Below are positions 18,337 to 28,836 of a stretch of DNA of 37,176 bases, piece after piece. The number at the start of each line of letters is the position of its first letter. Position 1 is the first letter of the stretch. The notes under the pieces are model-generated. The model did no database searches. It had not been told where the DNA came from and saw nothing but the letters and a program-made list of their open reading frames with translations. The position numbers and the translations under genes are program-made. The stretch lies in assembly GCA_002698945.1 (NCBI GenBank), contig NZZV01000190.1, positions 1-37,176 of the forward strand, given 5' to 3'. Source of the stretch: Acidimicrobiaceae bacterium (GTDB lineage: Bacteria; Actinomycetota; Acidimicrobiia; Acidimicrobiales; Ilumatobacteraceae).

Positions 18337-19107
18337 TTGATCGACGCGCCACCGCCTGAGTGTCGGCTCGCAGCGGGGCCTTGGTGGCTGCTCTACAGCG
18401 GCCCGATCGGACCCGCCGGGCCGCATTCGCACCACGCGGCGCAGCTCGTCGTGCACGGAGGTGTCCCCTGTGTGACGGTCGATCGAGGTGTCCGCGACGG
18501 CCCGATCGTCGTCATCCCCACCGATGCCCCGCATGAGGTCGTCGATCATCGCGATCACGCCTTGGTCTTGCTCGTGTCGCCAGAGTCGATCGTAGGCCGA
18601 CAGCTCGCAGTAGACGCGATCGGCAACGGCCGCTCATTGGACGGTGTGCAGCCAGTCGCGCAGATCCTGGGTGCTCTGCGAATGTCGAACTGGTCGCGCG
18701 CCGACGAAGCGGTCCGGCGGACGTTGGAGCACCTCGGTGTCGCGAGCGTCGAGCATTGGCCGCCGTGGTGGCGCCAACGATCGCTGGACGACGCGTTGCT
18801 TGGATTTGCCGACGGTGTCGCCCTCGACGACGTCGATGTCTCCCGTTTGGCCGACGACGTCGGTCTTCCGGTCGCACTGATCGCCGAGAAGTTGATCCGT
18901 GGTTTTGGCGTTCCACTCGGGGGCTACGTGCGCTGGCTCCGCATCGTCACTGCGATCGAGTCGCTCGTCGACGGGGCGGACCTCGACGCAGCCGCTGCCG
19001 CAGCCCGCTTCCAAGGCGCCGACGAGCTCTCACGCGCGTCCACGTCGATGTTCGGGCTCGAACCGGTAGCTCTCGCCCAACTGGGCAACTGGCTCCCTGC
19101 GCCGTAG
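18337..19107 (+). CDS. AraC-like regulator with degenerate C-terminal HTH
   Basis: 256 aa from TTG 18337, preceded by GAGGGGGAG. The N-terminal half looks like a cupin sensor (GPHSHHAAQLVVHGG, VIPTDAPHEV). The C-terminal half carries the two-helix-turn-helix arrangement of AraC proteins: VDVSRLADDVGLPVALIAEKL, then a GVPLGGYVRWLRI linker helix and AAAAARFQGADELSRASTSMFG. The second helix set keeps the spacing F-x-D-x-S-x-x-F only in part. His residues in the cupin part could bind metal. Its targets cannot be told from position. It stands alone between the lipoprotein and the second L,D-transpeptidase. Confidence 0.7.
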   Translation: MIDAPPPECRLAAGPWWLLYSGPIGPAGPHSHHAAQLVVHGGVPCVTVDRGVRDGPIVVIPTDAPHEVVDHRDHALVLLVSPESIVGRQLAVDAIGNGRSLDGVQPVAQILGALRMSNWSRADEAVRRTLEHLGVASVEHWPPWWRQRSLDDALLGFADGVALDDVDVSRLADDVGLPVALIAEKLIRGFGVPLGGYVRWLRIVTAIESLVDGADLDAAAAAARFQGADELSRASTSMFGLEPVALAQLGNWLPAP

Positions 19108-19162
19108 GCGCACCGGACTGGCGAACGGCTGCAACTCGTGCTGCGTCGTCTCGGGCGAAGTG

Positions 19163-20383
19163 CTATCGGTCGATGAACTCGCCTTGCACGTTCACGGTGA
19201 GGTTGATCTCTTGCTTTCGCCAGGTCTCCTCGGTTGCGTCGAGCAGGCCGAGCCAGTCGAGGAGTCGCTCTTGGTTGGCGACGCTCAGTCGTGCGCAGCC
19301 CTTGCTCGCCGGCTCCGGAGGAACGTTGTTGGCGCCGTGGATCGCTTGGCCGAGGTCGAAGTAGAGGGGCTTGTAGAGGTTGCCGTTGAGCGGGTTGTCG
19401 ACGCCGACCGGGTACTCGGTGCTGTCGTGCCATCCGCCGTTGTCCACTGCGGGGTTGTAACGGAACACCTCCGCACGGTCCTGAGGTCGGGTCTCGAAGC
19501 CGTCGCTGCCCGTCGATGTCGGGAACGCGAAGACGAGGTCGGAGCCGGTACCGACGAACATCCACTGGCACGTGCGGTCGATGAGTACCCACCGTTCGGA
19601 CTCCGTCGCGGTCGATGTCGGCGTCGGGAGTTCGGCGGCGGCGAACAGGCTGGCGTGTTCGATGGAGCCCGGCTCCAGGTCGCCGATGGACGCGTCGAGT
19701 CCGAGCCCGACCCGGGCGGCGCAGAGACGCTGGCGGGTGAGCGGTCCCGCGATGCCATCGACTGCCAAGGGCGTCGTGCCGAACGGCGCGAACAGTTCGT
19801 TGAGCTTCTGCTGTTGCCGTTGTACGTCATCCGCGACCGCCGCCAGGACCACTGGGTCGTCGTGGCGCAGAGCCGGATCGCCGGTGATGTCGTCGACCCC
19901 GTTGTCGACGCACACGTCGACGAGATCGCCGATTGCCAGACCGCTAGGGAATCCGTTCTCGATCCACAAGCTCGTTGTCGAGCCGGCCCCGATGTCCGCG
20001 ATTCCGTCGTACCCGTTCTCGTCGGCGATGCGCACACAGTTGGGGTCGTGGACGTTGCGGAGCGGGTCGGGCTCGGTGGTTGTCGTTGGTGCGGTGGTCG
20101 TGCTCGATGTCGTCGAAGTCGTAGCGAGGGTCGATGTCGTCTCGGCTGGGAGGCTCGTCGCCGGAGGAGTCTCGAACTTGGACGGCGTCGTGCTCGCGGT
20201 ACTCGGCGAGGTCGCGTGCGGATCGGTTGCCGAGCCGCTGGCGACCGTGGTGGCGCATCCGGTCGCGACGACTGCGAGTGCTGCCATGGCGACCGTGTGG
20301 AGCCGCCGAAGCGGTGAGCACGTGGCTTCGGTCGATCGGGACGGGGCGCGAGGGGGATGCACGGGCTTTGATGCGGGAGACAC
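19163..20383 (-). CDS. Second L,D-transpeptidase, probable lipoprotein
   Basis: 406 aa if GTG 20383 is the start. The hydrophobic AMAALAVVATGC ends in a lipobox, although a basic stretch of about 30 residues precedes it, so a later GTG is possible. A Thr/Ser-rich linker follows, then a region with NGYDGIADIGAGS and a peptidoglycan-binding-like segment (DGIAGPLTRQRLCAARVGLG). The C-terminal YkuD domain has QAIHGANNVPPEPASKGCAR with the catalytic Cys, followed by LSVANQERLLDWL. It probably makes or uses 3-3 peptidoglycan links. A CTACA/TGTAG dyad lies just upstream. Confidence 0.88.
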   Translation of the reverse strand: MSPASKPVHPPRAPSRSTEATCSPLRRLHTVAMAALAVVATGCATTVASGSATDPHATSPSTASTTPSKFETPPATSLPAETTSTLATTSTTSSTTTAPTTTTEPDPLRNVHDPNCVRIADENGYDGIADIGAGSTTSLWIENGFPSGLAIGDLVDVCVDNGVDDITGDPALRHDDPVVLAAVADDVQRQQQKLNELFAPFGTTPLAVDGIAGPLTRQRLCAARVGLGLDASIGDLEPGSIEHASLFAAAELPTPTSTATESERWVLIDRTCQWMFVGTGSDLVFAFPTSTGSDGFETRPQDRAEVFRYNPAVDNGGWHDSTEYPVGVDNPLNGNLYKPLYFDLGQAIHGANNVPPEPASKGCARLSVANQERLLDWLGLLDATEETWRKQEINLTVNVQGEFIDR

Positions 20384-20404
20384 AGGCGTGCCGAGGTGGA
20401 TCAG

Positions 20405-20417
20405 CTACATACTGTAG
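20405..20417. promoter_or_regulatory. CTACA-TAC-TGTAG dyad before the second L,D-transpeptidase gene
   Basis: A perfect 13-bp dyad 22 bp upstream of GTG 20383. Its TACA/TGTA arms are the classical half-sites of BlaI/MecI/CopY operators, with the same three-base centre as the ACGACA/TGTCGT sites in this window. Confidence 0.55.
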
Positions 20418-20474
20418 GAGCGATCGCCCGCAGCTGCTACGCAGCCACGCTGGCGATCGGACGGCCGGTGGCAG

Positions 20475-20756
20475 TCAGGACCGGAGCAGGCGGGCGATGG
20501 CGGCGGTGGCTTCGTCGATCTTGGCGTCGCCGGCTTCGTCGCTCTCATCGATTGCCTCGCGGACGCAGTGGCGGATGTGCTCGTCGATGAGGCCGAGGCC
20601 GACGCCTTGGAGGGCTTTGGTGACCGACGTGATCTGGGTGAGGACGTCGATGCAGTAGGTGTCTTGGTCGATCAGTCGTTGGAGGCCGCGGACCTGGCCT
20701 TCGATCCGGCGGAGCCGCGCGTTGTAGTCGCCTTTGGACATCGAGTATCCGGCCAT
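20475..20756 (-). CDS. csoR: CsoR copper-sensing repressor
   Basis: 93 aa from ATG 20756. It is an all-helical CsoR/RcnR-family protein: YNARLRRIEGQVRGLQRLIDQ, then TYCIDVLTQITSV (first Cys) and LIDEHIRHCV (His and second Cys), giving the Cys-His-Cys Cu(I) site of CsoR. Copper binding releases it from DNA. The frame extends upstream to 20834, but the start at 20756 fits the family length and the site there. A G-rich operator overlaps its start codon, suggesting autoregulation. It lies next to, and on the same strand as, the large copper ATPase, 90 bp after it. Confidence 0.92.
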   Translation of the reverse strand: MAGYSMSKGDYNARLRRIEGQVRGLQRLIDQDTYCIDVLTQITSVTKALQGVGLGLIDEHIRHCVREAIDESDEAGDAKIDEATAAIARLLRS

Positions 20757-20772
20757 AGGGGTGGGGGGTACC
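20754..20772. promoter_or_regulatory. csoR: CsoR-like operator at csoR
   Basis: CATAGGGGTGGGGGGTACC overlaps the csoR start codon. It is nearly the same as the site in the large ATPase promoter (shared ATAGGGGTRGGGGGTA). A TAAGGT -10-like box lies on its upstream edge. Confidence 0.6.
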
Positions 20773-20846
20773 TTACTCGGGCAGCGTGCAGCGGTGGGCG
20801 ATTGCACTGCGGACAGGTGGTGGGTCGTCGTCATGAGCGTGGATCT

Positions 20847-23789
<2,943 letters not shown>

Positions 23790-23821
23790 CTCGATCCTCC
23801 TTCGCCTTTACCCACATGATC

Positions 23822-23850
23822 AACGTATAGGGGTAGGGGGTATATGTCAA
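23822..23850 (-). promoter_or_regulatory. Promoter of the large ATPase with CsoR-like operator in the spacer
   Basis: On the minus strand TTGACA (23850-23845) and TACGTT (23827-23822) are separated by exactly 17 bp, which are almost wholly the G/C-rich element. Read on the plus strand the element is TATAGGGGTAGGGGGTATA (23826-23844). A repressor bound there would block RNA polymerase directly. Confidence 0.7.
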
Positions 23851-23898
23851 CCACATCCGAGCGATATGTAACCAGATAGGACCAATTGCTCTAGTAGG

Positions 23899-23913
23899 TA
23901 CCCCTAGGGGGTA
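23899..23913. promoter_or_regulatory. Palindromic CsoR-like site TACCCC-TAG-GGGGTA
   Basis: A perfect dyad with six-base arms, just before a TATAAG element (23918-23923) and 36 bp upstream of the gene at 23950. It probably brings the small membrane protein under the same copper control as the divergent ATPase. Confidence 0.6.
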
Positions 23914-23949
23914 GGACTATAAGCGTACAACACAGATCAGGAGGTTCTC

Positions 23950-24204
23950 ATGTTCACGAAGCGCAGTGGTCACGTCTGGCACATGGTGCTGATGGTGGGC
24001 ATCGTCGCCGGAGCGTTCTGGTTGGGAGCCGGCGCCGGCGGCGCGTTGCTGCTCGCCTTGCTGGCCTGCACCGCGATGATGGTCGCTGTGGTGTGGATCG
24101 CAGTTCGACCGACTCGTGTCGGCGGTGTCGAACCGCTCCCGCTCGACCGTCCGCCCTACCAACGAGAGGCTGCGGCACCCCGCGACGGGCAGCGACGCGT
24201 GTAG
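23950..24204 (+). CDS. Small two-span membrane protein (84 aa)
   Basis: ATG 23950 follows AGGAGG. Two hydrophobic segments (VLMVGIVAGAFWLGAGAGG and LLLALLACTAMMVAVVWIA) form a hairpin, with His8 and His11 before the first and a hydrophilic Pro/Arg tail. I do not recognise a named family. It resembles the short DUF2933-like proteins of copper loci. The palindromic CsoR-like site upstream suggests copper induction. Confidence 0.7.
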   Translation: MFTKRSGHVWHMVLMVGIVAGAFWLGAGAGGALLLALLACTAMMVAVVWIAVRPTRVGGVEPLPLDRPPYQREAAAPRDGQRRV

Positions 24205-24271
24205 GGCTCCCGCTCACTCATCGCGGTCGTGGACGCTTCGCCGCCGCTGAGATGTCTCCAAGGAGGTCACG

Positions 24272-24592
24272 ATGAACCAGAACGTCAGCCATGAGTTTCG
24301 CCCCTTGAAGCGTGTGCTCGGCACCGCCGTGATCGGGCTGGCGGTGCTGGCCCTGGCTACGCCAGGGGGCGGCTCGCAGCGCCGTGACGTCCCGGACGGG
24401 GGAGTCCGGCCGGTTCACGAACAGCTGCGGATCGACAGCTTCATGATCGAGCAGATGTCGACGCCGAACGCCGAAACTGGGCGCCAGAACCATCGCCGCG
24501 ACCAGCAGCTCGAGAGCTCGCGCGACCCTGGCTACCTGGCCGCGCTGGAGCGACACCAGGCCGACATCGACCGGATGCTCGCACGGCCATGA
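24272..24592 (+). CDS. Exported or membrane-anchored hypothetical protein (106 aa)
   Basis: ATG 24272 has a strong AAGGAGG. One hydrophobic stretch (VLGTAVIGLAVLALATPGGG) acts as signal or anchor. The rest is charged and helical, with His, Met and Arg (DSFMIEQMSTPNAETG, ERHQADIDRML). No family is recognised. Its stop overlaps the ABC ATPase start, so it belongs to that operon and may be an accessory of the exporter. Confidence 0.6.
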   Translation: MNQNVSHEFRPLKRVLGTAVIGLAVLALATPGGGSQRRDVPDGGVRPVHEQLRIDSFMIEQMSTPNAETGRQNHRRDQQLESSRDPGYLAALERHQADIDRMLARP

Positions 24593-25314
24593 GTACCGAT
24601 CGGACGGCTCAGGTGGAGCGAACCGGCGGTGTGTCGCACGCAACGGCTCCCGGAGCGATGGCGACGAACGAACGGACGGGTGACGCCGTCCTCCGGGCCA
24701 GAGGCGTGTGCAAGGTGTACCGCCGGGGTTGGTGGCCTCGGCGACGGGTGGTGCCGGTGCTCGAGGGCACGGATCTGGAGCTGGAGCCCGGCGAGATTGT
24801 CGGGCTCGTCGGCGAGAACGGATCGGGCAAGTCGACGCTGATGAAGATCCTGGCGGGTGACCTGCTCGCCGACGCCGGTGACATCGAGCGCAGCGACAGT
24901 TTCGGGTACTGCCCCCAGGTGCCGGTGCTGTACGAGCGGTTGACCTGCGACGAACACCTCGATCTGTTCGGCGCCGCCTACGGGCTCGACGACACTGTCC
25001 TGGAGCACAACCGAGCTGCGCTCTATCAAGAGCTCGACTTCGAGCGATTCGCCGACCGGCGGGTGGAGGAGCTCTCCGGTGGCACCCGCTCGAAGCTCAA
25101 CCTGGCGATCGCCCTGTTGCACGACCCGCAGCTGCTGTTCCTCGACGAGCCGTACGCCGGGTTCGACTGGGACACCTACCAGAGGTTCTGGACGATCACC
25201 GCGGACCGTCGCGACGCCGGCGCGACGGTGCTGATCATCAGCCACTTCATCACCGACGAGGAGCGATTCGACCGCATCTATGACCTCATCGACGGCAGAA
25301 CGGTCCAGCGATGA
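24589..25314 (+). CDS. ABC transporter ATP-binding protein
   Basis: 241 aa. Walker A is GENGSGKST (75-83), the Q-loop region CPQVPVLYERLT, signature LSGGTRSKLN, Walker B LLFLDEPYAG and switch His in ISHF. The start ATG overlaps the preceding stop (ATGA) and its own stop overlaps the permease start, so the three genes are co-translated. It resembles NatA/NosF-like exporter ATPases. The first 35 residues are poorly conserved, and Met24 or a later codon could be the true start. The substrate is unknown. Confidence 0.9.
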   Translation: MSTDRTAQVERTGGVSHATAPGAMATNERTGDAVLRARGVCKVYRRGWWPRRRVVPVLEGTDLELEPGEIVGLVGENGSGKSTLMKILAGDLLADAGDIERSDSFGYCPQVPVLYERLTCDEHLDLFGAAYGLDDTVLEHNRAALYQELDFERFADRRVEELSGGTRSKLNLAIALLHDPQLLFLDEPYAGFDWDTYQRFWTITADRRDAGATVLIISHFITDEERFDRIYDLIDGRTVQR

Positions 25315-26801
25315 ACGCGATCGCCATCCCGCGACTGGGCGGTCGTTGGATCGCCGAATACGCGCGGCGGCCGCTCAACGTCGTCCTGCTGATCGTCGTG
25401 CCGGTGGTGTTCGTCACCCTGTCGGCCGGCTCCCTGGCCGACTTCGCCGACATCCTCGGCGGTCGCGCCACCCTGGGTGAGGTCGAGGCGGCGACAGCCG
25501 GGTGGGCGGCCGCCGTCCTCGCCGGGGTGGCCGCGTTCTTCCACGTCTCGCAGTCCCGCGACGCTGATCGGCGCCTCGCCGCTGCCGGTGCCGGCGCCTT
25601 GCGGGTCGTCGTCTCGCGCCTCGTGTCGACGCTGTTGCTCGCCGGCGCAGCTTCGGCCGGGGCGCTCGCCGCGCTCGGGGTGCGGACCGATCTCGCGACC
25701 TCGACCCGGGTCGTGGCCGCCACCGTCGTCAGCGCCGTGGTCTACACCGGACTGGGAGTGCTGGTCGGCTCGACGGTCCGATCGGAGATGAACGGATCCT
25801 TGATCATCGTGTTCGCATGGATCTTCGACGTCTTCTTCGGACCGGCCATGGGCGGTACCGCCGAGTTCCTCCGTCTCTTCCCGCTCCACTTTCCGACGCT
25901 CGTGATCACCGGGGTCGCGTCAGGCCACAGCGGCCCGCTGGGGGATGTGGGCATCTCCGCGGCCTGGGGGACAGCGAGCATGACGCTCGCCGCCCTCGCG
26001 CTCGTAGCGACCACACGCCGCCACCGCCCACGCACCCGCCTCGCACGGCGCTCCACTGGCCGCCTGGCTCCGGCGCTCAGGGCCGCCGGCCGTCAACTGC
26101 GGCGGATGCCCGTGCTGTGGATCCTCGTCGTCGGCCTCCCGGTCGCGTTCATCTCCGCCTCGATCGCTGTCACACCCGAGACCCCGACCTCGGTCGATCT
26201 CGTCGAGCAGGGCCAACGGACGCTGACGATCCAGTCGATGGCAGACGTCCACGGTGCCGTCATGGTCCCGATCACGATCGGTTTCCTCGCCTCGCTCGCC
26301 GGCCTGTTCGTGATCCTCGACTCCGCCCAAGCCGACCGTCGGCTCGCGCTCACCGACTACCGACCCGGCGAGATCCTCACCGTGCGCATGACCACCATCG
26401 TGATCGCCACGTTGATCGCGACCGCCGTCGGTCTCGCCGTCACCGCGGCCAGCTTCGACGCCGCCAATTGGTGGCTGTTCGCAGCCGCCAACGTGATCGT
26501 CGGCCTGACCTACGCCACCATCGGCGTGGTCGTCGGGCCGGTCTTCGGGCGGCTCGGTGGGCTCTACCTGCTCCTACTCCTGCCGTTCATCGACATCGGC
26601 CTCGCCCAGAACGCCATGTTCGACGCCGCACCACCCGCCTGGGGCCGATTCCTCCCCGCCCACGGCGCCATGCGGGTCGCGATGGACGCCGCATTCACGC
26701 CAGGGTTCGACGAGATCGTCTCACTCGTGCTCGCCCTCGTCTGGCTCGCCACCCTGACCGGCCTCGCCTCGTTCGTCTTCCGCCGAGTGATCACCCGCTG
26801 A
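25311..26801 (+). CDS. ABC transporter permease
   Basis: 496 aa with about 12 hydrophobic segments in two similar halves, each opening with a helix near RRPLNVVLLIVVPVVFVTLSA or RRMPVLWILVVGLPVAFIS. It looks like an ABC-2-type permease fused as a tandem. It partners with the ATPase just upstream through an ATGA overlap. The role could be export of lipid, peptide or metal complex. The copper context makes a NosFY-like envelope role possible but unproven. Its last 81 bp overlap the hydrolase gene on the other strand. Confidence 0.85.
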   Translation: MNAIAIPRLGGRWIAEYARRPLNVVLLIVVPVVFVTLSAGSLADFADILGGRATLGEVEAATAGWAAAVLAGVAAFFHVSQSRDADRRLAAAGAGALRVVVSRLVSTLLLAGAASAGALAALGVRTDLATSTRVVAATVVSAVVYTGLGVLVGSTVRSEMNGSLIIVFAWIFDVFFGPAMGGTAEFLRLFPLHFPTLVITGVASGHSGPLGDVGISAAWGTASMTLAALALVATTRRHRPRTRLARRSTGRLAPALRAAGRQLRRMPVLWILVVGLPVAFISASIAVTPETPTSVDLVEQGQRTLTIQSMADVHGAVMVPITIGFLASLAGLFVILDSAQADRRLALTDYRPGEILTVRMTTIVIATLIATAVGLAVTAASFDAANWWLFAAANVIVGLTYATIGVVVGPVFGRLGGLYLLLLLPFIDIGLAQNAMFDAAPPAWGRFLPAHGAMRVAMDAAFTPGFDEIVSLVLALVWLATLTGLASFVFRRVITR

Positions 26802-27755
26802 CCGCGCAGAGCGTTCGGTGAGCTGCGAGATGCACGTCATCGGGTCCGTCAGTGGCAGCCGATGGTCGCCGTGGTCCAACACCTCGATGTGGGCGGCTCG
26901 ACCGGATGTGAGCCGCTTGGCGTACGACCGGTCGCCGACCGGGTCGCGTGCTCCCCACGCGAGCCGGACCTCGATCCCTAGGTGCTCACACGTGGACATG
27001 AGCTCCTGCCAGTCGACGTGAATCACCAGATGGCGGACCGCGTCGCGGTACGACGGCCAAGTGTGGAGCGGCACCTGCCGCGCGATCGGGATGGGGAGGC
27101 GTGGCTCGGCGACGGTGCTCAGCCAGCCCGCCGCCATCCGGTGGCGACAGCTCAGGGCGCACATCTTCTCTGCCAGCGAGGTGTCGAGAGCGAACGATCG
27201 CGCCATTGCGCTCCCGGCGACATCCCGTCGTGCCCGGGCCGGGGACGCATGCATCGGCGCTCCCCACCCCACGACGCGAACCACTCGATCGGCGTGGCGG
27301 ATCGCCCAACGCAGTGCGAGTGAGACCCCCATCGAGTGCGCGCCCAGCGTCCAACGCCGTGAGCCGAACAGGCCTGTGCCTTCGGCCAACTCGTCGAGCG
27401 CGTCGAGGTGGTCGTCGACCCCGAACGACGAACGCCGCTCGTCCATCGACCGTCCGAACCCGAGCAGGTCGGGAACGACCAGGCGACGCCTGCTTGCAAG
27501 TCGCTCATACGCAGCCCCGAACACGTCGCCGGTCGAGATCAGACCGTGCAGTAACACCACCGCGTCGCGGTCTGGTCCCAGCGACCGCGCCCAGAGCGAG
27601 CCGAACTGTCGCCGTGCGCCACGTGGTGCCGCCCAACCCGACCCGGTCATCGCCAACCCGTGTGTGATCGACCACAATCCCGGCGGGCTCGCCAGGAGCG
27701 TGGCGACCCAGGCCCTCGAGCGGACCGGGGACGACGCAAGGCAGCTTGCCGTCAT
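26721..27755 (-). CDS. Alpha/beta hydrolase
   Basis: 344 aa from ATG 27755. It has the oxyanion region VVLLHGLISTG, FGRSMDERRSSFG, nucleophile elbow GAHSMGVSLAL with Ser, and a late DHGDHRLPL with the catalytic His. The substrate is not predictable. The N-terminal 50 residues are Ala/Ser-rich and not part of the core. The start lies beside a G-rich CsoR-like element and no ribosome site is seen, so the start is uncertain and an upstream GTG at 27824 is possible. The C-terminus overlaps the ABC permease gene tail-to-tail by 81 bp, and that part is hydrophilic and probably dispensable. Confidence 0.8.
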   Translation of the reverse strand: MTASCLASSPVRSRAWVATLLASPPGLWSITHGLAMTGSGWAAPRGARRQFGSLWARSLGPDRDAVVLLHGLISTGDVFGAAYERLASRRRLVVPDLLGFGRSMDERRSSFGVDDHLDALDELAEGTGLFGSRRWTLGAHSMGVSLALRWAIRHADRVVRVVGWGAPMHASPARARRDVAGSAMARSFALDTSLAEKMCALSCRHRMAAGWLSTVAEPRLPIPIARQVPLHTWPSYRDAVRHLVIHVDWQELMSTCEHLGIEVRLAWGARDPVGDRSYAKRLTSGRAAHIEVLDHGDHRLPLTDPMTCISQLTERSARSAGDHSAEDERGEAGQGGEPDEGEHE

Positions 27756-27756
27756 G

Positions 27757-27767
27757 GGTACCCCCCA
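27757..27767. promoter_or_regulatory. CsoR-like half site near 27.76 kb
   Basis: GGTACCCCCCA is the exact complement of TGGGGGGTACC in the csoR operator (11 of 11). It lies between the hydrolase start and the SHOCT gene. It may serve either. Confidence 0.4.
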
Positions 27768-27822
27768 TGGGTAAGGGCCATGGCCTCTAGTGCCGGCGCG
27801 CGTTGGGCGCGATATTTGAACC

Positions 27823-27837
27823 ACGACAGCATGTCGT
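27823..27837 (+). promoter_or_regulatory. Perfect BlaI-type dyad before the SHOCT gene
   Basis: ACGACA-GCA-TGTCGT, perfect on both arms, 30 bp before ATG 27868 and a few bases after a GATATTTG -10-like stretch (27811-27818). It has the same placement relative to the promoter as at 17.29 kb. Confidence 0.65.
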
Positions 27838-27867
27838 AGCCAACTCTAGGACGAAGGGAGAACGAAG

Positions 27868-28146
27868 ATGCCGGAGTTGAGCGGACTACTTGCCACCGTC
27901 AACGACGATCGCTGGGACCACATGGACGGCTGGGGCGGCGGCTGGATGTGGTTGTGGGGCATCGCCATGATGGCGCTCTTCGTGGTCCTGATCGTGTGGC
28001 TGGTCCGAGCCGCGTCAGGAGCCAGTGCGGGGTCGCCACCTCCGAAGGACCCGACCGATCGCGCCCGCGAGATCCTCGCCGAGCGCTATGCCCGCGGTGA
28101 GCTGACGACCGACGAGTATCGGGAGCGGGTCGAGCAGTTGAGATGA
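27868..28146 (+). CDS. SHOCT-domain membrane protein (92 aa)
   Basis: ATG 27868 follows AAGGGAG. After a short Asp/Trp/Gly-rich head (WDHMDGWGGGWMW) there is one membrane span (GIAMMALFVVLIVWLV) and a C-terminal SHOCT domain (DPTDRAREILAERYARGEL, TTDEYRERVEQL). SHOCT segments end many small membrane proteins of unknown function and often mediate assembly. Its stop overlaps the methyltransferase start in ATGA. The dyad upstream suggests membership of the BlaI-type regulon. Confidence 0.85.
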   Translation: MPELSGLLATVNDDRWDHMDGWGGGWMWLWGIAMMALFVVLIVWLVRAASGASAGSPPPKDPTDRAREILAERYARGELTTDEYRERVEQLR

Positions 28147-28772
28147 CCCGCACGTCGCCACGGTCCGACACCCAGGGCGCCGTCACCGCCAGGTATGACA
28201 GGATCGCACGCTTCTACGACCTCATCGACCGGCCGATGGACGTGCTCGGCGGCGTCGCCAGTCGGCGACGTCGTCTGCTCGCACGAGCGCACGGTGCCGT
28301 TCTCGAAGTGGGCGTCGGGACCGGCCGGAACCTGGACGTCTACCCGCCCGACACCGTCGTCACCGGCATCGACGTCTCGGCCAAGATGCTCGCCAGAGCA
28401 CGCCAACGCGCCGACCACCTCGGTGGACCTTTCCGTTTCGAGCAGGCGGCGGTGCAGCAGCTGCCGTTCGCCGATGCGACCTTCGACACGGTCGTTGCGA
28501 CGTGTGTGTTCTGCTCGGTCGCCGACCCGGTCGCCGGCCTTCGCGAGGCAGCGCGCGTCGTCCGGCCGGGCGGGCAGGTGCTGCTGCTCGAGCATGTCCG
28601 TCCACGGACCCGATTGCTCGGATGGCTGTTCGACGCGATCAACCCCGTCGTTCGGCGCCTCGTCGGTCCGAACATCAACCGCCGCACCGAGGACAACATC
28701 GTGCGGGCCGGTCTCGACGTTGTCGAGATCCGGCGATGGGGTATCTGGAGGGAGATCGTGGTTCGGCACTGA
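28143..28772 (+). CDS. Class I SAM-dependent methyltransferase
   Basis: 209 aa. Motif I is LEVGVGTGRNL (about 54-64), followed by VVTGIDVSAKML, the post-I acidic turn and PFADATFDTVVATCVFCSV. The fold is UbiE/COQ5-like. YDRIARFYDLIDRPMD at the N-terminus matches phospholipid or quinone methyltransferases of actinobacteria. It is translationally coupled to the SHOCT protein. A lipid substrate is plausible, but sequence alone does not decide. Confidence 0.88.
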   Translation: MTRTSPRSDTQGAVTARYDRIARFYDLIDRPMDVLGGVASRRRRLLARAHGAVLEVGVGTGRNLDVYPPDTVVTGIDVSAKMLARARQRADHLGGPFRFEQAAVQQLPFADATFDTVVATCVFCSVADPVAGLREAARVVRPGGQVLLLEHVRPRTRLLGWLFDAINPVVRRLVGPNINRRTEDNIVRAGLDVVEIRRWGIWREIVVRH

Positions 28773-28780
28773 GGGCTGTG

Positions 28781-28802
28781 ACCGCACATCCCGGGGTGCG
28801 GT
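28781..28802 (+). terminator. Hairpin after the methyltransferase gene
   Basis: ACCGCAC pairs with GTGCGGT around an eight-base loop, nine bp after the stop. No T-run. It may end transcription or lie in the next promoter. Confidence 0.4.
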
Positions 28803-28836
28803 GGAACCGACGGCGTACGCTATTAGCGTCGCGGCG

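Noticed and set aside
28195..28836. In-frame upstream extension of the 28,837 gene through the methyltransferase region
   Set aside because: It is a shifted reading of the methyltransferase. The Ser/Arg-rich product has no features.
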